DNA from: Lingula anatina
Taxonomy: Eukaryota; Brachiopoda; Lingulata; Lingulida; Lingulidae
Assembly: GCF_001039355.2 (NCBI RefSeq)
Contig: NW_019776124.1
Location: 184,001 to 248,000 of the forward strand
Reading direction: 5' to 3'
Length of the DNA: 64,000 nucleotides
The notes under the pieces were generated by a model, which had not been told where the DNA came from, searched no databases, and worked only from the letters and a program-made list of their open reading frames with translations. A program made the translations under genes and the position numbers. Positions within the stretch are counted from its first letter, which is position 1. Each line of letters begins with the position of its first letter. Below, in pieces: positions 40,929 to 54,339 of this stretch.

Positions 40929-41693
40929 CATGTACATTGACAATGATTGTACATTGTACAACATCACCATACAAAAATATCCTTACTACATGTATTACTG
41001 AATGCATAAATTTTTAAAATAAAAGTCTAAAAAAATCATTAAAAAGTCATCAATAATCAAAAAATGAAATAACAATCAATAACAGATGATAAAACGTGAA
41101 TCAGAATGAAAGTTGGATTAATTAAATGGCATAGATCTACGTCTGTGTAATAGTAAATATACCATGCACAAAGCTGCGCGTGTAAATTAAGGCTGCATAC
41201 AGCTACAGGGAAATGCAACCATTTAACTTTTACATTAACAGGCGCGACTGTTCAGCCTAGTCGTACTCCCAAAAGGACTATACACATGTTGGCAATGGTT
41301 CAAATATGATGAACAGCGTTCGGGACCACTTCTCCAATATTGTAAGCTGCAAAGATCTACTAAACTGATATTTTCATCTTCAATTACTCTCAGATTCATT
41401 CCTTCAGGACCAGTCAAAAACATATTATGCACGACCTGCAAACGCTGTGCTCTGCCGCTTACAGAAGGATGCTATTAAAGCAATGCATGCATATCCTATC
41501 ATTTATCTGACAGACATAAACAGCCCAGTGCTATAAAAACAGTGGGCCGAGGTCGCAAGAATAATAGCTCGTTACGCAGTCGCCAAAATCAATGAAGGTG
41601 ACCATTTTCACTAATAGCATGCATACGCAACATACGAAGTGTACATAGAATTTCATATTTGCTTACCTATTTAAATATTTGAAACTGTATTGA

Positions 41694-41830
41694 GGCAAGT
41701 ACACGCGTCCCTACCTCACGGCCTTCTACAACACGTCAGCCATGTTGACATTCCGAGTAATGGTGGGGGCGCCATGCATCGGTCGATTTAACAAGAGGAG
41801 ACCAAGCCGTATTTTCCTGGAAATTGACTC
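41694..41830 (-). promoter_or_regulatory. Candidate promoter / non-coding first exon, minus strand
   Basis: A local CpG-bearing patch (GGCGCC, CATCGGTCGA, ACACGCGTCC) contrasts with the surrounding sequence. On the minus strand it reads GTCAACATGGCTGACGTG and shortly reaches a consensus donor GTGAG|GTAGGG near 41715. That ATG frame closes after five codons, so the exon would be non-coding. It could be the distal first exon of the RGS gene, whose exon 1 has an upstream acceptor, but no direct link is visible. Confidence 0.25.
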
Positions 41831-44800
41831 AGATGCTCAAGTGTATAAAACAGTGAAACAGAAGCACGCAAATCGAAGAAGAGTAGAATAACACGTACTT
41901 TCCAGCTGTAACATCAGTGAAACCTTTCGGAGGGTAAAACAAAATCTGTGACAAATCATTATTTAAAAGGGTTATCCACAGAAAACTGATAAAAACAGTG
42001 TTTTTTGTCATCATTAAATCAATAACTCCTTACAGAATGGAACGTCCCCAACCGCAAAATTCTCTCCTCTCCTTCACCACAGTAGCTGAACCACTGAGAC
42101 CAGAAAATATCAACGCATATCAATTCACCATGAAACAAAAATTCATTCATAATGCATTATGTAAGCATCCGTAGCAGGTAGAGAAGAAAACACACACGCA
42201 GTTGCTTCTAGAAATAACCCTTTCTCTATCACATATCGGACATATATAGGCCTACGTGAGACACGCAAATTTCCTCAAAAACCATGCTTACATTAAAACT
42301 GGTATACGCATGAGCCAGTTTTTTCTTTAGAAACCCAACGGCATTAGGAAATTGCAGAGGAAATGTTTAGTCAGTTCAGCGCTAGACTTAGTACGTCAGA
42401 GTTAAGAATTATCTGAATAACCGCTGGGCTATAGGCCTATATTTACGTATATAAAATCTCCCTCTTTATACTTTAATATATATCTTTAATCATGAGGTAA
42501 AATCTAAACATAAAGATACAGAAAATAGGAGGTAAATGTCCCCAGTAGTTCCGTCTTACGGAATTTTCAACCTATAAATTTTCAATTTATTAAACGTAAG
42601 AAGTAGGCCCCTACATGTAGCTTTATCCCCGGTGTGGCTGGTGCATCTCAAGTGATAGGCCCTTAAAAAGATTCAACAAATTTTCTTTTGTTTTTGCATT
42701 GTTCCAATAACGTATTGGTAGGAAATATAACTATTACCATGAACATTACCTGTGACTTGATGAATGATTCATGAAACATGGTGCTTGGACCACGCAATAC
42801 AATTAAATCTTACAAGCTTAAAAATGATTGTATCACTCTACCTGAGGCGCAATTTTTATGTATTATTTTTTGTCATGCTTGTGGTGGAATTTCCAGGACG
42901 GCAATGTGCCCCTTGAAGCGTCCTAGTCGAAGTGAAAAATCAAACTCTTCAAATAATTCTTTACCCTGAGGCTATGGTGTCTCGAATACCTTTGCATCTC
43001 TTAACGTTCACAGCACCGTTGTTAAGAAAAAAAAATAGGCTTAATAAAGAAAAACAAACCAACAGATGTGTGAAATGGATAAGATAAAGTGAAATGAAAA
43101 AATTGAAAGAAAAATGATGAACAAAGAATTACAACTAGGGTATCCATATACAGGAGTAAAAAAAACAACTAATTATTCAATTGATCTAATAATGACATAC
43201 CATACACATAGCGTATATATGTTATCTTTCTCGGCAGCGTTTTGAAGCGCCAACTCGCTTTAATGGCTCTTTCCTACCGGTGAGACGGCGCATTAGGCGG
43301 TAATAAGTGTATTTAGTGAGACTAGATGTCTCCAGAGAAGTGAGCGAGGTCAGAAGGTAACATTACTTGAAAGAATGGAGACTCATTTTCCACACGTTAG
43401 ATAGGAACCGTAATTAGATTATATGATTCCAAATTGGTACTGGGTACCCTGCGTTTCGCTTTAAAATTAGGTTCTCATTGAAGTGGTCAGCTTTTGAAGC
43501 ATGTGTCCAGGTTAAGCCTTATACAAGTGAGAGCAGGAGAGAAAAAAGCAGGCGTGGTGACATCATGGCAGCTTTGAATTGTTGCCTTTCTCGGCTAATG
43601 TGCCAAATTGGCTGAAATGGGGGAGGGGGGTGACAATTCAACAATTGTCGATCAGGTAGAGAAATAAAGGGCAAGCAATAATAAAAATATATTAACTATT
43701 TCTAACTATAAGGACAATTTTTATATTTCAACATTAATGGCACGAGTTGAAGGTACATGAAAGAAATATTTTGTATCAACTAATAGCAATTTTATTTTGT
43801 TTGAAAAATTATAATATAAGTAATTAGAAACTTGAAATAATGAACTGAGGTTCATAACTGTAAGCAATGTAAAATACTTAGATTTTTAATGAATTAGGTT
43901 TGAAGTTGACAAAGGACATTCTGGGAGTATCGAACATGAACGCTTTTAATTACTTCTGCGTAGAACAGGCCAAGATGATACATAAGCTTTTTATATATCC
44001 AGATACCCATACTTGTCAAGCGAGAAAAACGGTGATCAAATCAGTTTTATTTTAAAAGATGCTTTTCTTGGTACTTTACATTTGTAACAAGGCCTCTAAT
44101 TATTTGTAGTGAAATCATTAGTTTTCATTATGATATACTTCACTACCTTCATGCCAATGTTATTTCAATTGGTAATCTAATTAAGACAACTTTAATTCCC
44201 AAGGTTTTTAAAAAAGTTAATATCTTACTATGGAATGTTCACTTCTGCTAATTAATTAACAATATGGTAGTGACACCATTTGGAACTTAGATATGGTGTC
44301 AGTTTTCCTTTGGTCTTACGGTTCATGAAGTTGCACCAACACATCCTAAATGGTCAACCGCCAAAACTGCAGGGGCTTATATACAGAAGCCTTTTCACCT
44401 TATCAAATAATATAAATGTGGATATTACCATATTTATAACATATAAAATTGCTTTTTTATGGCATTTCCTCAAATGATCAATTATTCATCATTTCATTGT
44501 CCTGAATAATATCATTCCCCATAACAATTAACATAGTACTTAACTTTTTTTTGTATTTTTTTAAAACTCATTTTGTCAATTCATTAATATATATGTACAC
44601 CATCCAAAGTTTCGATCCTCGTATCAATTCACCAATACTATTCTATTTGTTTTATACTTATGCTTATATACAAATGAAGGTTATTTAAGCACGGCTATGT
44701 ATGTCCTAATATTTATATATATATAATCCTGTGAAATGGTGGAAAAAATTAGATCCATTCAATGTTTAACTCGAACAAAATCAATCAGATTCACTGTTAT

Positions 44801-44867
44801 TTTGTCAGCAGCTCCTAAGCATTGTGTCCTTCAAAATGATAAAAACCATTAACAGTAACAGTCCAAG

Positions 44868-47800
44868 TTAACTTGGGCTAACACCCAGTTTTTCTAACAC
44901 TCCCAGTCCTTTCTCTTGGTATTCTTCACGTGTCATCCAGAATGAGTCCTTATCTTTCATAATAGATGCCAACACAGCACCACCCAAAAACACCATGTGC
45001 TTCCTTCTGGGTGGATCTTCTATACGAATCTTGAATTTCTACAATAAAAGTAAAATAAAGCAATGAAACTTGATTACAGAACATCCAGACTTTCAATATC
45101 TTAACATTAATCATGTACGCAAAAATAAATACATAAATAAATAAGAATAATAACAACAAATAAGTGAAAATAAGTACTACAAACAGATTAAAAGTTCTAT
45201 TGGCATATTTTCTTTTATACTGGAAAATATATTTCTTATATTGCAAGAATAGGAAAAAGGAAACTATATGCTCTTTACCTTAATCAAGTAAAACTGGAAG
45301 GGAGAGAATTGGCAAAAAAATTTAGAGAAAAACTTAATAAATAGCCAATGAAAAACATGGAATGCCCACTGCTCTATTGAAATATTTAAAAACAGCAGCA
45401 ACTGAGATGCTTACAGATAACTTGGTTGTATCTCCCCTGAGCACTCTCTCCAGATAGAGTTGCTTAATCTCTCTCTCTAAACGACTGGGAAGCCCTGGGT
45501 ACATGGTGGATCCTCCAGATAGCACTATATGTTTGTAAAACTCTGGCCTTGTGTCCATGTCTGCAGCCTGGATGGTGCTGAACAGTAACTCTGCCATGCC
45601 CATGCCTTCCACATTGATTAAGTGTGGCTGGAACAGGGCTTCTGGGGCCTCAAATCTCTCACCACCAACCTTGATCGTTCTGCCATCAGGTAACTGAAAA
45701 AGAGCATGCAATACAATTTATTGAAAAAAATTTGACGTGGGGGGAAAATGATCCTCAAATGTTACATTCCGTTTTATTCAAAGTCTCTGAATGCACAAAA
45801 TCCTTGATCCTTAGTGCACAATTCAGTTTCTGGATGCAATATTGAGCTACTCAAATAAAACACAACCAAAAAGTGGATAGGACTTGCAATGGATGTCTCA
45901 AGTTATTGGATGCCTTTCCACTTATGCCATTATGACTCACTGCAAAACACAACAGGAATCAAATAAATATATATCAGCAGTTTAAAATTACCTTACCAAT
46001 AAAATTGTTTCACACATACTAAATTAAGTAACAAAATTATTTAACGCTCAGAGGCAGATCTTAATTATTATTCAAGCGCCAATAAATCTGACTCACAGAA
46101 TATGACTCCACCAGAACTGTTGTTTCTACTGCTAACTTTTGTTCAGATTCAATGTCATATCCTACATAGCACAATTTTTCCTTCATCATGCGCACAGTCT
46201 CAAAATCTGCAGAGTGATTGAAAGCATAGCCTCTCAATAACAGCAACTGGAATACCAAGATATAGATAACATTGAATATTTTCACATTAAGTGTTCCACT
46301 GATTATGAATGGTATGGCTTCCCTCATCCTTTCATTCATAATTTAAAAAATTCATACTATTCTATAGTATTCTTAAAAGTGAATTTTAAAGCACAATCAA
46401 ATACAGGTGTTAAGTTTTACTTGGAAACAATGAGAAAAAATGTTAAACATAAAGAAGTCATTGCACATTGAACTTTTTCAAAACTTCTGAAAAACAAAAA
46501 AGTTAATAAAATCACTAAAGACTTTCAAAACATTTACCAAGTGTTTAAAATATAAATCTATTGAATATCCTGAAAGAACACTAGACCATAAGATAAGCAA
46601 CAATATTCATGTGTTTCACACTTACCTTGATAAGATATCTGGTTATGTCTCTACCAGCAATATCTAATCTTCTTGTCAAATGTGGAAGTGCAAAGCCTTC
46701 ATACACTGGACATATGTGTGTCACACCATCCCCTGAATCTACTACAACTCCTGTGAGTAAACCTGCAAAATGAAATCAAGTATTATTTATTTACTATATC
46801 ACCAGTGTTTGAGCTGGAAATCTGTCTTGCAATAAAAGCAGTAGACACTTGGACAAACATAGAAATTGTAGATCTGACAATATTATCTGGCAGTGGCAAA
46901 AGTGACAAATTTGTGTTTTTGCAAATAACTTTTTATTGGCATAGAAATATTTTCATGAGATATTCACAAGCACGTCAAGAATGTCTAGTGGTAATTACCT
47001 TGTGCATAAAGTGTCAACACTGCCTGTATAGCAATGTATACACCTGCAAATTGGTACTTCTCAAACATAACCTGAAAGAAAGTGTGTAAGAGAATTAGAA
47101 GGAGCAAGAATTAACAAAAGTTAATCGTGCATTTTATAAACGCATACCCCTTTACCATGAAGTTTACACTACCTGACAGAATTTTATTGTAGTATGTTTT
47201 TAAAAAATTAAGAAATACAGGCAGGCACTGCAGAGTATTGAATACAAAACAAATAGTTTCATAATAAAAATGTGACAGGTTATTAATGCAATTATTGAGC
47301 AGAATTAAAAATAAATGTTCGATCAATTCTAAAACTATATTGCATCCTAAAAAAAAAAAAAAAGGTAATGGGGTATTATTTTGCTTACTAAATGAAATAC
47401 AGGCAGCATTGTATTACCTCAATCATCTTTTCTCTATTTTTTGTTGGATTCATTGGTGGTTCAGTCAGCAAAACCTTGCAGTCCCTGGGTTTGATATTGA
47501 GTTTATCTTCTCCAAATGTATAGTTCCACACATGCATCATGTCTTCCCAGTTCCTCACTATCCCATTCTCCATGGGGTAGTTGACTTCTAACATGGACCT
47601 CAGTTTACTGGCATCATCTCCAATCATCAAATCCTGGGTATTTTAAAATACATTAAAATCAGCCTTCCTTTCATTACGAAAAGTAAGGGGTCATCTTGTT
47701 TTTATCATCATTTTCACAAGCCTACAAAGAGTAGATTTTTCCAGACCCTCCTCCACAGAGTAAAAGATGAAAAGCTAAAAATGATGACTTTTGACAACAA

Positions 47801-48520
47801 TTTAGATCATCCCTCACCCCACTCAGACTACTAGTGCTAATACACAAATGCTTACTAGTACCTTGATTTCTATATCTCCAACTTTAGTATTAGACCTGAT
47901 GATAGGCCTTCCTACCAAGGAAGGGAAGATGTGTTCTGGAAAGTTGGAACCTGCATAGCCACATTTGACAAACTGAAAATAACCAAGATTATAAAGTTAA
48001 AAGATCTGCAAAGCCAGTCTCTCTCCTATTAGTCCTAACTCAAAAAGTTTTTAGCATGTTGACATCTTATGCAAAGCCACATGAAATGTCACTATCCTAT
48101 GTTCCTGGAATCTCTTTACTTGAAGAGTGCAATGTGATTAAACAAATGTACTGTGATTTACTAATCTGTCGACTAACTTTTATAAACTTTCAGAAATAGT
48201 AGGATATACAAGTAGGTTTATACGTTAAGTTTTTAACAATTGTAGCAAATAACTAGCAAATAGCAATTAACAATAATCTACACCTATTCTAAAATCAAAC
48301 GTCAGAAGTTAGAAGGCAGCAATTGTCAAATTTTAATCAAAACTCATCATAAATTTGTATGATGGGGCAGTACTTCCGTGAACGCCAAAAACAAGCTGAC
48401 CGGCATCTCAAAATATAGAGTATATGAGACGGTCTACAGTGTCAACGAATAATCCAAAGTTTAGATACTAACCCCAGTGCCATTATCGCAAACTATAACT
48501 TTTCTCCCTTGGCTGTCCAT
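44868..48520 (-). CDS. ACTR2: Actin-related protein 2 (Arp2), complete, 8 exons
   Basis: Arp2 is an ATP-binding subunit of the Arp2/3 complex; with Arp3 it forms the template for branched actin filaments. Exons: 48473-48520, 47862-47972, 47418-47633, 46999-47071, 46626-46762, 46097-46246, 45415-45693, 44868-45038. All have GT-AG borders and phases that join without a break, giving 1185 nt or 394 residues plus TAA, the length of vertebrate Arp2. The start [16 protein letters not shown] carries phosphate loop 1. DSGDGVTH (residues 158-165) is phosphate loop 2, followed by [31 protein letters not shown] is the adenosine-binding signature, and the C-terminus has [16 protein letters not shown] and [12 protein letters not shown]. 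The start codon is the first ATG after the promoter. It is divergently paired with NENF. Confidence 0.97.
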
Positions 48521-48709
48521 CCTCGATGGGCTGAGATTTAAACGTTAAACACCTATCCAAGCACAGACGACTTTTTTCCTTTACCGTAGACCCTCCCCAT
48601 CAATTCCTGAGAAATGTGTATTGAATGCATTGATTGGATTATTTCTCACACCACGGTGAGACTGGCCAATAAAATGCGTTTTTACATACTAACCTAGGCA
48701 TTATCCAAG
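48521..48709. promoter_or_regulatory. Bidirectional Arp2/NENF promoter
   Basis: Only 189 bp separate the two start codons, which point away from each other. CCAAT boxes occur in both orientations: CCAAT at 48666-48670 on + and ATTGG at 48633-48637 (CCAAT on -). There is no TATA box at a useful distance on either side. The NENF start lies in CCAAGATGGC, resembling a YY1 site overlapping the ATG. Both 5'UTRs must be short and lie inside this interval. Confidence 0.7.
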
Positions 48710-49987
<1,278 letters not shown>

Positions 49988-50526
49988 CACAGCGCCCATT
50001 TTGTCTATTAAATAAAAGGTATTTTTCTATATATACAGAGCTGTGATGCACAAAATTCCAGGTGTGGCATTACTTTTTCATGGTGCACCAACATTGCAAT
50101 ATTTTTTACTTTTTCACTTTATATGATTGCAGTACAGAAGCCTGAACCTCTTCTTCAGGATTAGGAAACTTAAAAATGCTGTTGAATTTTGCATGCAGCT
50201 CATAATATTCTGAATGTTGTTAAAGGTTCTAGTATTGGAGCCCTCGTGAAAGCCATCTGCACAATACTTAAAAGGTTGGAGAAAATGATATGTGCCATGT
50301 CAGAAAACTTGCATTTAATGTTTAATGATATTTTTTGTGAAGATCAAAGATGAAACAAGGTACATAACAAACCAGGAAGATTCCTATAAGAGAGTCCACA
50401 TTTATTGGTTCTGTGCTTTATATTTTTATAAACTTTTGAGCCAGTGGTAAATGTAGGACAGCAATGTAAACAAGCCTATAGCTTAATAAAGATGAATGAA
50501 ACAATTACTTGATGTGTCTGTTGTCC
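49988..50526 (+). terminator. NENF 3'UTR with polyadenylation signals
   Basis: AATAAA occurs at 50011-50016, only 24 nt after the stop, and at 50485-50490. The second gives a more usual 3'UTR of about 500 nt. No open frame is recognised here. Confidence 0.45.
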
Positions 50527-50530
50527 TTAA

Positions 50531-50865
50531 AGGGATAATAACTCTTCGTTTCGGCCAAAAAATGAATTTTCCTGGAGTAAACAACAATTTTCCCATACTA
50601 ACCAATGGTTAATGAATCCATTTTTACATTCAAAGTCAGTCCCTGGTTTTTTTCTAAAAAGTTTGGTTTTTTGTTAAAATCTCTTAAGAGATTTTAACAG
50701 AGTATAGCCATAAATGGAGGTCACGTGGTCTACAGACAAGCTCAGATATCAGAATAATAGCTATAACTGCCGTTTTTGTGGTAAAACACTATATTATATT
50801 TCTATGAGTTATTCTCAATGTTTTTATTGTGAAATATAGATCTCATACGAAGAGTTATTATCCCT
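50531..50865. mobile_element. 335-bp MITE flanked by TTAA, AGGGATAATAACTCTTCGT termini
   Basis: The left AGGGATAATAACTCTTCGT and right ACGAAGAGTTATTATCCCT termini are perfect 19-bp inverted repeats. TTAA lies directly outside both ends (50527-50530 and 50866-50869), as for piggyBac-type TTAA insertion. It contains an internal hairpin (AATCTCTTAAGAGATT) and no coding frame. It sits between the convergent 3' ends of NENF and the E4-E2 gene. Confidence 0.8.
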
Positions 50866-51043
50866 TTAAAGTTTTTAGAAAGTTTCCTCTATTGCAATAG
50901 GTGCAGTGTTTTATGAAGTGCCCTTACCAATTAACAGATACAGTTATTCCTGTGCATTCCATTTAGTAATTTCAAGCAAATATTTGTCTCTGTTACTTGA
51001 AATGTTCAGGTATGTAGTACATGTATTATATACATGTACCCCT

Positions 51044-51049
51044 TTTATT
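51044..51049 (-). terminator. Polyadenylation signal for the E4-E2 gene
   Basis: AATAAA on the minus strand, about 130 nt downstream of the TAA at 51179-51177. Confidence 0.5.
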
Positions 51050-51176
51050 AAAATACTCCTTTAACTTGAAAGAAAAGCAGTAATAACATCAGTAATTTTG
51101 TCTGTTTTCCGAGTACCAAATGTAAACATTTTACGCAAATCCCCCCCACCCCTCCCCCTCCATGATTTTCAAAACA

Positions 51177-54058
51177 TTAATCTTCAGATTCTTCATCTTT
51201 TTCATCAAATATGTTGGGATCTTCTGCCAGTTTTTCCAGTTCAGTCCTCAGTTCCTCGACTGCTAGATGAAGTCTTCCTTTCTCGGACTCCTCACTTATT
51301 TCCAGCCAGTCATGGCACTGCTTCAGGATCATTTGGCGTTGTAGATAAAAATGTCTACGTATGACAATTTCTGAACCTGGAAAGTAATGTGGTTCTTTTT
51401 TTTTTACACAAAATACTCAGACATTTTATCAAATTTTTAAATAACACTTTAATTACCAAAGGCCTACTTATGTGTTCATGTCGGAATTTTCTTTAAAAGG
51501 CAAGTGAATCTGGGTAAACTAACACCAATAATTTATGACTGCAACAGTATGCATGTTCAATATAAAATTAAAAAAGTAATAATCTGCTGTTTCAATGAAT
51601 GAAATGATCAAAAAAGTTGGGAGAGAACATGAAATACTGTTATTGCAAGGATATTAAACATGACAGTTCCAAAATTACAATACATACTATTAGATCTACC
51701 GTTTATAATTACATTTAGCCTCAAGAAGAAACAAATGCAATCAAAAGGAATGTGAAAAAATATATATTCAAATTTCTCTACTTATTGTTTATGCTGAAGA
51801 TTTGCATAAAGGGTACATTCAAGAACCTGTTTCATAATGATAAGTTTACATGTTAAAGTTGAAAACTGGTTTTTAGCAAAGATTTAAGAATTTTAGCTAA
51901 GTTACAATAATCCAATGTAGACTGTGTACTAACTTTTTTTTAATCTTTTTTGATTTTTTAACTAAACCCTATAAAAATGTTTTCACAGACAATATTTTTA
52001 TTCTAAGTGGAGATAAAAGCTCTTTTTTAAGAGTTAAAAGTTCATCAACTACATGTATTGTGGACCAACCACTTGTGAAATGCTTTTACTGAAAGACAAA
52101 TATGAGTGCAAAGTTGACTTTGCAGTTCATCATATGCTTTCAGCAGTTTAAGTTTAACCCCAAAACTACACTTTTTATGAAACGGGCCCAGAGACTGTCA
52201 AATATGATAAAATTACCTTTGTGTGTCAGATGTGACACTTACCTGGGGGAGGTTTTCTCAGCTGTCCCAGCATAGCATGGCGTATGGTGTAGAGTCGTAT
52301 CTTACTGTTGTACTGAGCACTGCGGGACTAAAGAAGGACAATGAAACATATAAATCACTACAATATTTTTCTCGTGAGCAAGTTTTCCTGCTACCTGATC
52401 ATCATTAAATAATAATTCAAAAGGTAATCAATTTTTTATGAAAATGTTTCACTTCACTAGTGTACTAATATTTTCCCAACCAATGAACCACAAAATTTTA
52501 AGTTTAAAAGAAATACACTAAACTGCCTGCATTTTCATGAACAACAGCACTGAAAAAGTCTACCCTAAGAAAATATTCAACCAATAATTTATGTTATTTG
52601 TACTAATGTATCCTATAATAATACCTCTCCTTCTTCAGTCCCTCTTATGCCATCATAACCAGGTTCATTAAACATAGGATCTTCAATCAAGATCATCCCT
52701 TGTATGGAAACCAGTACCTGATATAATAACAATTTCTTAGTAATATTTTCACTTTATATTTACATACGTTTTTCTTTAAACTTTTTTCCTCTGTATTTCT
52801 TTTGAGTGGACCATCACTGATTCATTTCAGATCAAAAAAGACTTAAATCTTTGGTCCTAATGTTGAGATCAACTTTCGCTCTAAAATTTTAAATGGGCGC
52901 ACCATTTAACATTCAGATTCACACATTGTGCTGGCTGGGTCAGTCCAACTCTGTAGGGGATTCCCGCTAAAGTGCAATCAGTGGAATCAGCTTAACTGTC
53001 TGACATGACTCCTCAAGCAGCTAGGAGGTAATAAACTACTGTGCTGATTAAGCGTATTCCACCGATTTCACTTTAGCAAGAATCCTCTACAGAGTTGGAC
53101 CGAACCAGCTAGTACGGGTGAATCTGAATTCGCTCTAAGATATAGTTCCATGTTATTTATCCCCTTATCATAAGTTACCTGGTACAATGATGAAGTCTTG
53201 GGGTTCCACTTTTCACTGGCGTCACCTCCGTGCCATGTCCCCAGCAGACTCAAGCACACCTTGCCATCTGCATAGAGGTTGGGATTGAACCTGTGTGACA
53301 AAAGATTCTCAAGAGTATTTTTACAATATTCTTATTGTCATGACTCAAAATCGTAGTTTAGCAATATTATTTACTAGCTTAACTATTAACACATATCAAA
53401 TGTGTAGAAGCTATGTTTTTGCCCTTTTAACGCAAAAATCAAATTGAAACTCCTGTCAAAAAGTGAAGTTCACAGATGCAAGAAAATTAAAGAATATACC
53501 AATGTTAAACCAAACATTTAAAGGCACATATTTTTTCAGTAATTTTAGTACATGTATGAAAATAAACTTTGGTGACTGTAAACCACAAAACTGACAAAAA
53601 CTAATTCAGAAGAAGAGAATGTTACATTCATTAGGAAAGTTTTGATGTCATTTGCAACCTAAAAGTTTTTAAAACAGAAATTGAGCTAAACTTAGTGCCA
53701 ATACAGGCTAGCTAATATTTCCCCACAGAACTGACCTGACAGTGCCATTCCCTGTTGTCACCAGTTTGACCAGAGGTGGAATATGTGGGTAGTTGGTGGG
53801 GAAGTAGATGTCAAACACAAAGCAGCCTCGACTGTATGGCGTATCAGCAGGACCTGTGATCACAGCACGTACTATGTCCATCTGATTCTCATCCTAGAAA
53901 AAAAAATTCATTTCCGATCCAGTTGATTCCAATCAAGAGTTTATATCTTAATATAAATTAAGTCAATAAAATATAAATAGAAAAAGAAATTGTTAATGTA
54001 CATTAGAATTGAAAGTTTGAGCAAATCTTGTGATGAGAACCAGTACAATTGTACCTTT

Positions 54059-54089
<31 letters not shown>

Positions 54090-54339
54090 CCCAGTATAGA
54101 CGAAACATGATCAAATTTAACAATGCAAAATTCCTTTTCCATTTGTACCGACCTAGAATTTATTTTCAATTTGTATTAATCTGTAGTTCTGGTCATCAAC
54201 AGATTAATAGATATGCACTAAGGTCCATTATAGTGACATAAATAATACCTGTCTAGCAAAAATGGCAGCATTCAAGTGTACAGGCAAGTCTTTTTGTAAT
54301 TGTTTGATTTCTTTCATAAGAGCCTTCCACTTCTGTGAC
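51177..54339 (-). other. UBC (E2) domain-coding exons of the hybrid gene
   Basis: These exons encode [20 protein letters not shown], then [80 protein letters not shown] and [15 protein letters not shown]. The Cys in GKVCLS is the predicted thioester residue. FNPN replaces the usual HPN, exactly as in BIRC6. After the catalytic core come [18 protein letters not shown] and an acidic tail ending DEESED. The match is to the large BIRC6/UBE2O class rather than to the canonical 150-residue E2s. Upstream linker residues ([31 protein letters not shown]) also resemble the segment preceding the UBC of BIRC6. There is no BIR domain in the window. Confidence 0.9.

Larger units (their letters stand above)
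30882..44867. other. About 14-kb gene-free interval
   Basis: Apart from the listed MITEs and microsatellites I recognise no coding exon on either strand. If the RGS gene has a distal promoter this interval would be its 5' intron and promoter region. It also contains the 3' flank of Arp2, which ends at 44868 on the minus strand. Confidence 0.4.

Noticed and set aside
53068-53301. Methionine-initiated frame containing the UBC active-site exon
   Set aside because: Real only from 53179 to 53290; the ends run through splice sites into introns and a MITE, so it is not a separate small gene.
51177-53893. Calling the minus-strand gene simply BIRC6
   Set aside because: The UBC domain is BIRC6-like, but the upstream exons encode an E4 core, not BIRC6 sequence, and there is no BIR domain.
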